Shown here piece by piece: positions 34,886 to 44,753 of a stretch of 64,000 nucleotides of DNA. The stretch comes from Elusimicrobiota bacterium (GTDB lineage: Bacteria > Elusimicrobiota > Elusimicrobia > UBA1565 > JACRDR01). The position numbers were made by a program, and so were the translations under genes. Position 1 is the stretch's first letter, and each line of letters starts with the position of its first letter. The notes under the pieces were generated by a model, which had not been told where the DNA came from, ran no database searches, and worked only from the letters and a program-made list of their open reading frames with translations. The stretch covers positions 299,266 to 363,265 of the forward strand of contig JACQBA010000016.1 of assembly GCA_016194745.1 (NCBI GenBank). Direction: 5' to 3'.

Positions 34886-35742
34886 TGGAACTGAACCTGT
34901 TTCGCCTCGCGGCGGTCTTCTATACCGCGGGGACGGCTTTCGCGTTCGTGTACTTGTACGCGCGGGAGGACAAATGGAGCCGGTGGATGCGCTGGTGCCT
35001 CTACGCCGGCGCGGCCGCCCACGTCGCCTCCTTCGGCTTCCGGCTTCAGGCGTTCTGGGCGATCCCGGAGAACCGCTTCTTCCTGCCGATCAACTCCTTC
35101 TTCGGCGCGTTGTCCTTCCTCGCGCTCGCGACGGCCGTCGTGTTCGTGATCGTCGAGGGGCGGCATCAGCTCGGCATCCTCGGCGCGTTCGTGCTCCCCT
35201 GGGCGCTCGCGGCCTCCTGGGGCGCGGTATGGCGGGCGAGCCAGATGGGCAACACGGAGATACACGGCCTCGTGCCGGCCCTGCAGAGCTACTGGATCAA
35301 CATCCATCCCGCGGTGCTGATGGTCTCCTACTGCATCTTCGGCAACGCCTTCGGCGTGGGCTTGGCGCTCCTCATCCAGGAGCGGCAGGTGAAATCGAAG
35401 CGGCCGAGCGAGCTGTGCTACCGGCTGCCCGCGATCGAGGACTTGGACAGCCTGAACTACCGGCTCATCGCCTTCGGATTCCCGATCCTGACCGTCGGCA
35501 TCATCATGGGCGGAATTTGGGCGTACGGCGCGTGGGGGCGCTTCTGGGGCTGGGACGCGAAGGAGACATGGGCCTTGATCACGGCCTTGGTCTACGCGGC
35601 CTACCTCCACATGCGCATCGTCGCCGGCTGGCGCGGACGCAAGGCGGTGTACATGTCCATGTTCGGGTTCACCTGCGTGGTGTTCACCTTCATCGGCGTC
35701 AACTTCCTGAGCGAGCTGCACGGGTATCTCTCGAACCGCTAG
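34882..35742 (+). CDS. ccsA: CcsA/ResC-type cytochrome c assembly protein
   Basis: 286 residues, about eight helices. The heme-handling WWD-type motif is WGRFWGWDAKETWALITAL near residue 220-240, and conserved His residues occur in NIHPAVLMVSY and near the C-terminus (SELHGYL). It partners ResB in system II heme export. The ATG at 34882 overlaps the resB stop (ATGA), with GGAGG upstream. A second ATG follows at once, so either could be used. Confidence 0.93.
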   Translation: MMELNLFRLAAVFYTAGTAFAFVYLYAREDKWSRWMRWCLYAGAAAHVASFGFRLQAFWAIPENRFFLPINSFFGALSFLALATAVVFVIVEGRHQLGILGAFVLPWALAASWGAVWRASQMGNTEIHGLVPALQSYWINIHPAVLMVSYCIFGNAFGVGLALLIQERQVKSKRPSELCYRLPAIEDLDSLNYRLIAFGFPILTVGIIMGGIWAYGAWGRFWGWDAKETWALITALVYAAYLHMRIVAGWRGRKAVYMSMFGFTCVVFTFIGVNFLSELHGYLSNR

Positions 35743-35751
35743 GACTTCCGC

Positions 35752-36804
35752 ATGCAGCTCGTCCTCGTCGGCGTCAGCCACAAGAGCGGCTCTCTCGATC
35801 TTCGCGAGAGCCTGGGCGGCGTGAGCGCCGAGGACGCCCTGCGGCGGCTCAAAGACGCGGGCTGGAGCGAGTGCGTGGTGCTCGCGACGTGCAACCGCTT
35901 CGAAGTCTACGCCGCGACCTCCAACTCGGGCGACGTCGACGCGTTGGCGACGCATCTGCAGGCCTGGTCCAACGGGCGTCTCGAGCAGGGGCTTTACTCG
36001 CGGCGCGACGGCGAGGCGGTATCCCATCTCTTCGCCGTCGCGGCCGGTCTCGATTCGCTCGTCGTCGGCGAGGCGGAGATCCTGGGGCAGGTGAAGCAGG
36101 CCTACCAAGCGGCGTCCGCGGCCGGGCTCACGGGAAAACTGACCAACGTCCTCTTCCAGCGGGCGTTGCACGTGGGCAAGCTCGTGCGCAGCGACACCGG
36201 CGTCTCCTCGGGCCAGCTCTCGGTCGCCTCCGTCGCGGTGACCTTGGCCGAGCGCATCTTCGGCGATCTGCATAAGAGCTCGGTCCTCATCCTGGGCGCG
36301 GGGACGATGGCGGAGCTGACGGCGCGGCATCTCTTGAGCGCCAAGGTCTCGCGCCTGCATATCGCCAACCGCACGTGGGAGAAGGCCCGGACCCTCGCCT
36401 CCGCGCTCGAGGCGGAGCCGGTCCGCTGGGAGGACTTCCCGCGGCTTCTAGAGTCGGTCGACATCGTGATCGGCTCGACGGGCGCCTCGGAGCCGGTACT
36501 GACCAAGGCGATGGTCGAGGAGGCCATCAAGGTGCGTCAAGGCCGCTCTCTCTTCATCATCGACATCGCGATGCCGCGCGACGCGGAGTCGTCCATCGAC
36601 GAGTTCGAGCACGCCTATCTTTACTCGCTGGAGGACCTGGAGGGACTCGTGCGGGAGAACTTGTCCATGCGTCGCAAGGAGATCGAGGCGGCGGAGACCT
36701 TGGTCGGAGCCAAGTCGGCGGAGTTCGCGGCGTGGCTGCAGGAGGCCGCGGCGGGCCGGCAGGCCGCGCTGCGGCATTCCGCGGATGCGGCCCCGCGCTC
36801 ATGA
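35752..36804 (+). CDS. hemA: glutamyl-tRNA reductase
   Basis: 350 residues. The catalytic Cys47 is in VVLATCNRFEVY, followed by GLDSLVVGEAEILGQVK (the glutamyl-tRNA reductase signature) and the NADPH domain SVLILGAGTMAELTARHL. It converts Glu-tRNA to glutamate-1-semialdehyde, the first step of C5-type tetrapyrrole synthesis. The C-terminal dimerisation helix is shorter than in E. coli HemA (418 residues), ending at about residue 340. It sits in an operon with cytochrome c assembly genes and hemC. Confidence 0.94.
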   Translation: MQLVLVGVSHKSGSLDLRESLGGVSAEDALRRLKDAGWSECVVLATCNRFEVYAATSNSGDVDALATHLQAWSNGRLEQGLYSRRDGEAVSHLFAVAAGLDSLVVGEAEILGQVKQAYQAASAAGLTGKLTNVLFQRALHVGKLVRSDTGVSSGQLSVASVAVTLAERIFGDLHKSSVLILGAGTMAELTARHLLSAKVSRLHIANRTWEKARTLASALEAEPVRWEDFPRLLESVDIVIGSTGASEPVLTKAMVEEAIKVRQGRSLFIIDIAMPRDAESSIDEFEHAYLYSLEDLEGLVRENLSMRRKEIEAAETLVGAKSAEFAAWLQEAAAGRQAALRHSADAAPRS

Positions 36805-37712
36805 AGCTGCGCTACGGCACGCGCGGTTCGCCGCTCGCCTTGGCCCAGGCGAAGTGGGTGGCCACGCGGCTTGCCTTCCTGCATCCCGGCCTCGAGGCCG
36901 AGCCGGTCATCATCCAGACGAGCGGGGACCGCTTCGCGCTGCAGCCGCCCGAAGAGGCGAGCGCGGTCGGCCCGCCCTCCAACGTCAAAGCGATGTTCGT
37001 CAAAGAGATCGAGGAGGCGCTCTTGGACGGACGCGTCGATTTCGCGGTGCACTCCGCGAAGGACCTCCCAGCGACCTTGCCCGCGAAGCTCGTCATCGCC
37101 GCCTACCCCGAGCGCGAGGACCCGCGCGACGTCTACATCGGCGGCAGCGCGCCGAACTGGGTCGAGCTCAAGGCGGGGGACAAGGTCGCGACCGGCTCGG
37201 CGCGCCGGCGCATCCAGGTCCGCATGGCCGCTCCGATGGTGACCTGCGTCGAGATGCGGGGCAACGTCGACACGCGCCTGCGCAAGCTCGCTGACGGCCA
37301 GGCCTCGGGGATCATTCTGGCCCGCGCGGGCCTCGTCCGGCTCGGATTTAGCAAGATCATGCCGCTCGAGATCCTGGACGTCGACCGCATGGTGCCGGCG
37401 CCGGGGCAGGGAGCGCTAGCCATTGAGGCGCACGAGGACCGGACCGAAGTCTTCAATCTCCTGCGCGCCGCCGATCACTCCGCGACGCGCCTCGAGGTCG
37501 AGTGCGAGCGGGCGTTCATGAAGCGCATGGGCGGCGGCTGCCGCGCCCCGCTCGGCGCGCTCGCCAAGCTCGAAGGCGATAAAATCCGCCTCGACTGGTT
37601 CTGGGCCGATGAGAACGGCCTCAACCCCCAGCGCGGCTCTTGGGAATGCGGCACCGCCCCGTCCGACTTCGACGCCCTAGCCGACCAGATCGCCCGCTCC
37701 CTGGGCCGCTGA
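36801..37712 (+). CDS. hemC: hydroxymethylbilane synthase (porphobilinogen deaminase)
   Basis: 303 residues. YGTRGSPLALAQAKWV (residues 5-20), VDFAVHSAKDLPA, GSARRRIQVRM and RMGGGCRAPLGA, where Cys247 would carry the dipyrromethane cofactor. It polymerises four porphobilinogens. The ATG overlaps the hemA stop (ATGA). An insert of about ten residues after QTSGDR (FALQPPEEASAVGPP) replaces the usual short loop. Its stop abuts that of the convergent small secreted protein with no spacer. Confidence 0.95.
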   Translation: MKLRYGTRGSPLALAQAKWVATRLAFLHPGLEAEPVIIQTSGDRFALQPPEEASAVGPPSNVKAMFVKEIEEALLDGRVDFAVHSAKDLPATLPAKLVIAAYPEREDPRDVYIGGSAPNWVELKAGDKVATGSARRRIQVRMAAPMVTCVEMRGNVDTRLRKLADGQASGIILARAGLVRLGFSKIMPLEILDVDRMVPAPGQGALAIEAHEDRTEVFNLLRAADHSATRLEVECERAFMKRMGGGCRAPLGALAKLEGDKIRLDWFWADENGLNPQRGSWECGTAPSDFDALADQIARSLGR

Positions 37713-38207
37713 TCAGTACGCGCAGCAGCAGACTCGCGAGGAGTCGCCGGGGCTGCAGAGCTCGGGCTTCTGCCACACGAGGATCGGATCGAAGCCGCGA
37801 CGGCAGGGATTCTGCCCCGCGCCGCCGACATCGACGCAGTAGCCCATCTTGAACTTCTCGGGCCTGAAGCCTCCTTGCTGCGTCTTGCAGTAATCGCTGC
37901 ACGCGCCGTCGTTCGCAGGCGGGGGCGGCGGGGGCGGAGGAGGAGGCGGCGGCGGGGGCGGCGGGTCGGGGGGCGGCCCGGCCGGATCTCCGGCGCCGGC
38001 GTCGACGCAGGCGTACGGCGGCTGGTTGTTCCAATTCACCGACCGGCATACCTTGCCGCCCGTGCAGGCGTTGTCGCAGTTGGGCGACTGGTAGGTCGTG
38101 ACGGCGCCGCCCGGACCGACGGGCGGGGGAACGTCATCGGCGGCGAGCGCCGGGAGCGGCGCGGCGACGAGCGCGGCGACTAGAAACCAGCCGGACGATC
38201 TGTCCAC
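37713..38207 (-). CDS. small secreted Cys-rich protein with polyproline linker
   Basis: 164 residues. A signal peptide (residues 1-22) is followed by a first Cys-bearing segment (NCDNACTGGKVCRS), then a run of about 16 prolines, then a second Cys segment (ACSDYCKTQQGG, GYCVDVGG, RVCCCAY). The Cys count (12 or more) suggests several disulfides in two small domains held apart by a stiff linker. No family is recognised. It stands alone and is convergent with hemC. The protein at 57251 has the same design. Confidence 0.7.
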   Translation of the reverse strand: MDRSSGWFLVAALVAAPLPALAADDVPPPVGPGGAVTTYQSPNCDNACTGGKVCRSVNWNNQPPYACVDAGAGDPAGPPPDPPPPPPPPPPPPPPPPANDGACSDYCKTQQGGFRPEKFKMGYCVDVGGAGQNPCRRGFDPILVWQKPELCSPGDSSRVCCCAY

Positions 38208-38371
38208 GTGAACCTCCGCAGGGAACGGAGCCTTGGGACGCCTGCAACGATACTATTACGCCGGGCCCGCAACGGACCGGCAACAGGAGTATAGGGGGTA
38301 TTTCGGCAAGATTCAACGGAGCGCAATCGTCCGGTGCCAGCTTCCGCCTCGTCGCGCGGGTTCGCGCTTTG

Positions 38372-38377
38372 TAGAAT
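38372..38377 (+). promoter_or_regulatory. -10 element of mfd
   Basis: TAGAAT nine bases before ATG 38387 (six before GTG 38384). This again predicts a leaderless or near-leaderless transcript. Confidence 0.45.
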
Positions 38378-38386
38378 ACGGGCGTG

Positions 38387-41300
38387 ATGGCGGAGAACGT
38401 TGGGCTTGCGGGCGTTTCCGGCGCCGGGGCGTGGGCGCATTTGGCGCTCTCTCTCCTGTCCGGCGCCGAAGACGAGGTCTTGCGCCGCCTCTCGCCCCAA
38501 ACGCCCGGCCGCCTCATCGTCGTCCGCAAGGCGGAGGAGGAACTTGAGGACGTCGAGGACGCCCTGGCCTCCTTGAAGGCCCTTTTCCCGCAACTCGAGA
38601 AGCTTCCGCCGCCCGCGTTCTTCGGCGACGACGCGCAGCGAAGGCAGGGGTCCCTCGAGCGGCTCCATCGCGGTGCGACGGTCGTGCTCGCGACGCCCGA
38701 GGGGCTCGCCGCCGCGGCGCCCGCCAAAGACGTCTTCCAAAAGGACCGCCTTTCTCTCACGATGGGCGGGACGATCCCGCTCTCGATGGTGATCGATCGC
38801 CTGGCGCGCTTGGGGTATCAGCGCGTCGACTTCGTCGAGAGCCCCGGCGAGTTCGCGGTGCGCGGCGCGGTGGTCGACGTCTACGCGCTCGAACCCCTGC
38901 GCGCGGTGCGCATCCTGTTCAACGAAAACCTGATCGAGTCGGTGCGCCACGTCGACACGGAAAGCCAGGCGAGCGGCGACTTCATTCACGACCTCGCGAT
39001 CACGCCGGCGGCGGTGGCACCCGAGGCCAAGCCCTCGACCGTGCTCGACTGGCTCGGCGAGGAGGCCCTGTTCTTGATCGAGGAGGGGATCCCGGCGAAG
39101 GACTTCGGCGCGCGCAGGACCGTCGCGATCGGCGCCTTCGCGGAGTCGCCTCTCGACTACGGCGCGGCGCCGTCCATGCGCTTCCAGGGAAACCTCAAGC
39201 TCGCGTCCAAACAGTTCGAGGACTGGCGGGCGCAGGGACTGACGGTCGTCCTGTTCGCGATCAACCAGGGCGAGGAGGAGCGGGTCGAGGAGCTTCTGCG
39301 GCGTGAGGAGACCGAGAACGCGGCCTGCGAGTTCCTCGTCGGGCCGCTGGGCACGGGCTTCGTCCTGCCGCGGCGCAAGCTCGCGGTCGTGACGACCTCC
39401 GAGATCTTCGAGCGCTCTTACCGGCCGGCCAAGGCGTGGGGCAAGTTCGACCAGATCTCCCAGAAGGCGTTCAAGCCCGCCGATCTCAAGCCGGGCGACT
39501 ACGTCGTCCACCAGGACTACGGCATCGCCCGCTACCGCGGCATCCGGCCCGTCGAGACGGGCGAGCGCGCCGAGGGGGGAGACCCGTCGCAGAGCGACTA
39601 CGGGCGCAGCGAGGGGATGCTCGACTGCCTCACGCTCGAGTACCGCAACAACGACCGCGTCTACACGCCGATGTACGACTTTCGCCTCGTCCAGCGCTTC
39701 GTCGGCGCCGAGGGCCACCGGCCGCGCCTGTCGTCCCTCGACACGCGCAGCTGGGAGGAGGTCAAGGAACGCGTCAAGGAAGGCGTGCGCGACATGGCGG
39801 AGGAGCTCCTCAAGATGGAGGCCGCGCGCGCCGCGCAGCCGGGACACGCGTTCTCCATCGACTCGCGCATGGAGGAGGAGTTCGCCGAGGCCTTCCCGTA
39901 CGAGGAGACGCCGGACCAGCGCAGGGCGATCGAAGAGGTCAAGGCCGACATGATGGCGGGCACCCCCATGGACCGCGTCGTCGTGGGCGACGTCGGCTTC
40001 GGCAAAACCGAGGTCGCGATGCGGGCGGCCTTGAAGTGCGTGGCGGACGGCCTGCAGGTCTCGGTGCTCGTCCCCACGACGATCTTGGCCGACCAGCATT
40101 TCCGCACCTTCTCGCGCCGCTTCGCGGAGTATCCGGTCAAGCTCGCGCTGCTGTCGCGTTTCACGCCGGCCAAGGAGGAGAAGGCCGCGCTCGCCCTGAT
40201 GGCGAAGGGCGAGGTCGACATTGCGATCGGGACGCATCGACTCCTTTCGCCCGACATCAAGTTCAAGAATTTGGGACTCGTCATCGTGGACGAGGAGCAC
40301 CGCTTCGGGGTCAAGGATAAGGAGCGCCTGAAGACCCTGCGAAAGGACGTCGACATCCTGACCTTGTCGGCGACGCCCATCCCGCGGACGCTCAACCAGG
40401 CCCTGACGGGCCTGCGCCGCGTATCCCTGATCCAGAGCGCGCCCTCCGGCCGCCAGCCGATCGTCACCAAGGTCGGCCCGTGGTCGGAGGAGGCCGTGGT
40501 CCAGGCGATCCAGGCCGAGCTCGACCGCGGCGGGCAGGCGTATTACGTCTTCAATAAAGTCCGCGCGCTGCCGGAGAAGATCTCGGAGCTCGGCTCCCTC
40601 ATGCCGGGCGTCAAGTTCTGCATGGCGCACGGGCAGCTCCGCGCCGACGCGCTCGAGAAGGCGATGTGGGAGTTTTTCCAGCGGAAGTACGACGTCCTCG
40701 TCGCCTCGACGATCATCGAGTCTGGCCTGGACATCCCCACGGTCAACACGCTGATCGTCGAGAACGCCCAGGATTTCGGCTTGGCCCAGCTCTACCAGCT
40801 CCGCGGCAGGATCGGGCGAGAGCGGCAGAAGGCGTTCTGCTACCTATTCTATCCGCCGGGAATCAAGGACGTCTCCGACATGCCCGAGGAGGCGAGGCAC
40901 CGCCTGACCGCACTGCGCGAGTTCGCCGCGCTCGGCTCCGGGATGAAGCTCGCGATGCGGGACCTCGAGATCCGCGGAGCGGGCGACCTCCTCGGGGCCA
41001 AGCAGCACGGCTTCATCAACGCGGTCGGCGTCGAGTACTACAGCGAGCTCCTGCAAAGCGAGATCGCCCGCCTCAAGGGCAAGCCGAAAGCGAAGGAGGT
41101 CCCGCCCGTCCAGCTCGACGCGCCCATCCAGGCGTACCTCCCCGAGGATTACCTGCCGGGCGAGCTCGAGCGCCTTTCCTTTTATAAGAGGCTCCTGGCC
41201 GCCAAGCCGTCCGAGCTGCCCGGCATGCGCCAGGAGCTCGAGGATCTCTCGGGCCCTCTCCCCGCCGCCGCGAAGAACCTATTTCGCCTCATGGAGACGC

Positions 41301-41545
41301 GGCACGCGGCCGGCAATGCGGGCCTGCGCGAGGCGACGTTCCACGGGACGAACGTAGAGATGCGATTTCGGTCCGATGCCGTGGTGCCGCCGGAGGCGAT
41401 GGCCGCGTGGAACAAGGAGTACGACCGCCGCCTAGAGTTCGTCCACGATCGGGACGGCGACGGCCTGCGGATCCGTTTAGCCGAAGAGCCGCAGGATCCG
41501 CTCGAATGGCTCGAGCGGTTCCTGCGGCTCTTAGTGAAACCGTAG
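38387..41545 (+). CDS. mfd: transcription-repair coupling factor
   Basis: 1052 residues from ATG 38387 (GTG 38384 is also possible). The N-terminal UvrB-homology region is short. The RNA-polymerase-interacting domain begins at KPGDYVVHQDYGIARYRGI. The translocase has VVGDVGFGKTEVAMRAA (Lys540), VDEEHRFGVKDKERLK (DEEH at 635-638) and STIIESGLDIPTVNT. RGRIGRERQKAFCYL and a C-terminal TRCF domain follow. Mfd pushes stalled RNA polymerase off DNA and recruits UvrA. It is about 100 residues shorter than E. coli Mfd, mostly at the N-terminus, so UvrA contact may differ. Confidence 0.94.
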   Translation: MAENVGLAGVSGAGAWAHLALSLLSGAEDEVLRRLSPQTPGRLIVVRKAEEELEDVEDALASLKALFPQLEKLPPPAFFGDDAQRRQGSLERLHRGATVVLATPEGLAAAAPAKDVFQKDRLSLTMGGTIPLSMVIDRLARLGYQRVDFVESPGEFAVRGAVVDVYALEPLRAVRILFNENLIESVRHVDTESQASGDFIHDLAITPAAVAPEAKPSTVLDWLGEEALFLIEEGIPAKDFGARRTVAIGAFAESPLDYGAAPSMRFQGNLKLASKQFEDWRAQGLTVVLFAINQGEEERVEELLRREETENAACEFLVGPLGTGFVLPRRKLAVVTTSEIFERSYRPAKAWGKFDQISQKAFKPADLKPGDYVVHQDYGIARYRGIRPVETGERAEGGDPSQSDYGRSEGMLDCLTLEYRNNDRVYTPMYDFRLVQRFVGAEGHRPRLSSLDTRSWEEVKERVKEGVRDMAEELLKMEAARAAQPGHAFSIDSRMEEEFAEAFPYEETPDQRRAIEEVKADMMAGTPMDRVVVGDVGFGKTEVAMRAALKCVADGLQVSVLVPTTILADQHFRTFSRRFAEYPVKLALLSRFTPAKEEKAALALMAKGEVDIAIGTHRLLSPDIKFKNLGLVIVDEEHRFGVKDKERLKTLRKDVDILTLSATPIPRTLNQALTGLRRVSLIQSAPSGRQPIVTKVGPWSEEAVVQAIQAELDRGGQAYYVFNKVRALPEKISELGSLMPGVKFCMAHGQLRADALEKAMWEFFQRKYDVLVASTIIESGLDIPTVNTLIVENAQDFGLAQLYQLRGRIGRERQKAFCYLFYPPGIKDVSDMPEEARHRLTALREFAALGSGMKLAMRDLEIRGAGDLLGAKQHGFINAVGVEYYSELLQSEIARLKGKPKAKEVPPVQLDAPIQAYLPEDYLPGELERLSFYKRLLAAKPSELPGMRQELEDLSGPLPAAAKNLFRLMETRHAAGNAGLREATFHGTNVEMRFRSDAVVPPEAMAAWNKEYDRRLEFVHDRDGDGLRIRLAEEPQDPLEWLERFLRLLVKP

Positions 41546-41549
41546 TCGG

Positions 41550-44500
41550 CTACTTGCCGGCCGGGCCCCGCCGCAGCGCGCCGATGAGGCGCTCGTGAAG
41601 CGGCTTGTTTCCGGCGGCCTGGTCGTTGCGCGGCGTGAGCGCCGGCATCGAGGGCGTCGCCTCGAGCACCCGAGCGAAGACCTCGGTCAGGGTCGTGACC
41701 GGGACGAGCACGAGCTCCTTGCGGACGGTCGGGTCGAGCTTATCCAAGTCCTTCACGTTGCTCTTGGGGAAGAGCACTGTCTTGAGTCCTTTGCGGTGCG
41801 CCGCGTAGGTCTTCTCCTTGAGCCCGCCGATCCCGATGACGTGGCCCTTGATCGAGATCTCGCCGGTCATGCCGATGCCCGGCAGCACCTTGCGTCCCGT
41901 AATGCGGCTGAGGAGCGCCGTCGCCATCACGGTGCCGGCGGAGGGTCCATCTTTCGGCGTGGCGCCCTCGGGATGTGGATGTGGAAGTCGTACTGTTCGA
42001 ACACCTTCGGATCGATCCCGTAGGTCGCGGCGTGTTCCTTAATAAAGGACATGGCGGCTGACGCCGACTCCTTCATCACGTCGCCGAGCTTGCCGGTCAG
42101 GTGCAGCGCGCCTTTGCCCGGGTACGCGGCGACGTCGATCGTCAGCGTCTCGCCGCCGATCGAGGTCCACGCGAGTCCGGTTGCGGTCCCGTGCCCGTTT
42201 GGCTCTAGGTCCTTGGGCGAATACATCTCGGCACCCAGCAGCTGGCGGACCAACTCGGGCGTCACGGAGACGGGGAACGCCGCCTTCTGGGTCTTCGTCT
42301 GCACGAGGATCTTTCGCACCGCGGTGCGGATCCTCCGCTCCAAGTTGCGCACGCCGGCCTCGCCGGTGTAGTTCTCGATCACTTTCTGGTAGGCCGCGTC
42401 CGTGAAGGTGATCTGGCCCTCGTCCACCTTCATCCGCTTGAGGAGCCGCGGCAGGAGGTGCTTCTTGGCGATCTGGATCTTCTCGGCCGTCGTGTAGCTC
42501 GAGAGGTCGATGATCTCCATGCGGTCGCGCAGCGGCCCCGGGATCTGGTCGAGGTAGTTCGCCGTCGTCATGAAGAGCACGGGGCTCATGTCGACCGGCA
42601 GGTCCACGAAGTGGTCCTCGAACTGGCTGTTCTGCTCGGGGTCCAAGAGCTCGAGCAGCGCCGACGACGGGTCGCCGCGCTGCGCGTCCTTGCCGATCTT
42701 GTCCACCTCGTCGAGGAGCATCAGCATCTTGAAGGTCTTCGCGCGGCGGAGCTTGGAGATGATCTTGCCGGGCTGCGAGCCGATGTAGGTGCGCCGATGG
42801 CCCCGTATCTCGGCCTCGTCCCGGACGCCGCCGAGCGAGACCTTGACCAGCTTTCGGCCGGTCGCCTCCGCGATGCCCTGAGCGAACGACGTCTTGCCCA
42901 CGCCGGGCGGGCCGACGAGGCAGAGGATGGGCGAGTGGCGCAGGTCCTTCGTGTGGTCGAGCTCGGCCAGGTATTCGATGATGACGTCTTTGACGTCTTC
43001 CATCCCGTAGTGGTCCCGGTCGAGCACGCTGCGCGCCTTCACGAGGTCGTAGTCGATCGCGGCGGGCTGTTCGCTCCACGGGATGTCGAGGAGCACCTTC
43101 ACGTAGTTGATCCCGACGTGGTATTCCGACATCTGTGGGCTCATTTGGGCGATCTTCTTGAGCTCCTTCAGGGCGGTTTCCTTGGCCTCGACGTTGGTGA
43201 TCTCCTTCTCGACGCGCGCCTTGAGCGCGGAGACCTCCTCCTCGTCGTCGCCGTTCGCCTGGGATCCTCCGCGCCCTCCGCCGGGACCGCTGCGGCCGCG
43301 CATGTGGTTCAAGGCCGCGATCTTCTTGTCGATGAAGGCATCGCGCTTCTCTTTCTCCGTCGCCATCCGCGCCATGGCGTCGGAGGCCTTGTCCGCCTCC
43401 ATTTCGATCAAGTGGTCGTAGATCCTCTTGAGGCGATCCTCGATCTTGGAGATCGCGAGGAACTCCTGTTTATCCTTGGCGCTGACGTCCAGGAAGTTGA
43501 GCAGGAGCGACGAACGCACGTAGTGGTCCTCGCTGTAGTAGCTGAGCGCCTCGAGCAGGGTGTCCGGGAGCTCCAACAGGCCGCCGGTATGCATGCGCTC
43601 GAGGATATGGTCGATGTCTGCGCTATATTTTTGCGCCCACTTCTCGCTGCCCAGGTCCGGCGTGCGCGGCTGGATCTTGACCTTTACCGGCTTATTGGGC
43701 GCCTCGATCGTGCCCAGGATGCGGACCTCGGCGAGCGCGTGGACGTAGACCTCCTTGCCCCTTCTCTCGAAGCGGGCCAGGATCCCCAAGGGGAAGTGCC
43801 CGCGGACGTCCGCCTTGCCGTGCCCGCGAGTGGCCAAGACGACGTAGCCCTCGTGCTTGGCGATCGCCTCGTCTACGACGTCGTTGCCCAGCGCGGTCAT
43901 GGTGGGCATCGGCTGCGTGCCGGGGAAGGGGAAAATGACTTCTTTCATGATGAAGACGGGCGCGGTCTCGGGCATCTTCTTGAAGGAGCCGTCATCGCCG
44001 CCCGGCGGCTGGCCGGACCTGCCTCCCTTGTCGCCCGCGTCCGCCATCCTCGCGGCGCGGTCGAAGAAGCGCGTCGAGACGCGTGTGACGTCGGCCGGCG
44101 AGGCGGAGGGCGATTGAGACGCGCTGAGGGAGCGCGACAGCGTCCCGAGCGAGGCCGTCGCGACCGCGTCGAGACCGGGCGCGGGCGCCGCGGGAGCGGA
44201 CGCGAGGCGCGCGGGAGACGACGGCGCGAAGGTCGGGCGGGCGGCGGAAGTGAGGACCGCCGCGGGCGCCGACGCCGACGGCGCGAGCGCTAGGCCCGCG
44301 GCGACGAGTCCGGTCCGGGCGAGGGCTCCTCCGGCCGCCGTCGCGACGCCGTCCGTCGCGGCCAGCTGCCGCGCCGAGACCAAGGACGACGGCGCCAAGT
44401 CTAGGCCGAGTTCTCCGCCGCCCATGCCCGAGGGCGCCGAGACCGCCGGAGAGGCCGAAAGTCCGAACGCGGGAGAGAGGCCGATGCCTGCCTGCGCCTT

Positions 44501-44614
44501 GACCTCGATGACGCGCTGCGCCCAGACGGTCTGTGGGATCGAGCCCGCGAGCATCAGAATCGAGAGCGCGATGGCGACGGTTCTTTCCGCGAGGCTTCGG
44601 CTGCGCAAGTTCAT
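41550..44614 (-). pseudogene. lon: Lon-family ATP-dependent protease with signal peptide, frameshifted in the protease domain
   Basis: Read from ATG 44614, residues 1-33 look like a signal peptide (RTVAIALSILMLAGSIPQTVWAQ, shown in parts), followed by about 180 low-complexity Ala/Ser/Pro residues. The Lon N domain begins near 218 (APVFIMKEVIFPFPG). The AAA domain has VGPPGVGKTSFAQ (Lys574) and MLLDEVDKIG. The protease domain runs to DFHIHIP, then the frame shifts at the CCC near 41970-41972. The rest, EGATPKDGPSAGTVMA with the catalytic Ser codon at 41940-41942 and IGGLKEK, is in the -1 frame to 41550. One missing base explains it. Restored, it would have 1021 residues. Either a base was lost in sequencing or assembly, or the protease is genuinely inactivated while the ATPase remains. 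Confidence 0.85.
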
Positions 44615-44659
44615 CGTTCGGTACCTTCCTTTAGTAGGCGGTCTCTTCGCTTCGGCGTA

Positions 44660-44689
44660 AGTATAGGACCGGCTCGCGAACAACCACAA
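44660..44689 (-). promoter_or_regulatory. promoter of the Lon-family gene
   Basis: On the minus strand TTGTGG (44684-44689), 18 bases, then TATACT (44660-44665). The leader to ATG 44614 is about 40 bases and carries AGGAAGG about nine bases before the start. Confidence 0.55.
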
Positions 44690-44705
44690 GCGGCAAAGGG
44701 ACTAG

Positions 44706-44753
44706 CGGACCTACGCGCCCTATGACCTAACGGACCTGGGACCCATGCCCTAA
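44706..44753. repeat. imperfect tandem repeat of about 24 bases
   Basis: Two adjacent units start CGGACCT and end CCTAA (44706-44730 and 44731-44753) with CCTATGA/CCCATGC in the middle. They lie between the RluE-like gene and the Lon promoter. A six-base CCCATG/CATGGG hairpin (44742-44767) overlaps the second unit. Confidence 0.55.

Noticed and set aside
38180..40630. 816-codon minus-strand frame opposite mfd
   Set aside because: The translation is antisense noise rich in Arg, Asp, Leu and Val; the plus strand encodes canonical Mfd motifs.
41860..41990. Programmed -1 frameshift in lon as the leading explanation
   Set aside because: No slippery X-XXY-YYZ heptamer or downstream pseudoknot is evident; a missing base is simpler. 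Kept only as an alternative.
42458..44293. Long plus-strand open frame of about 611 codons opposite lon
   Set aside because: Arg/Asp/Leu/Val-heavy, low-information translation; the minus strand carries clear Lon motifs. High GC makes such antisense frames common.
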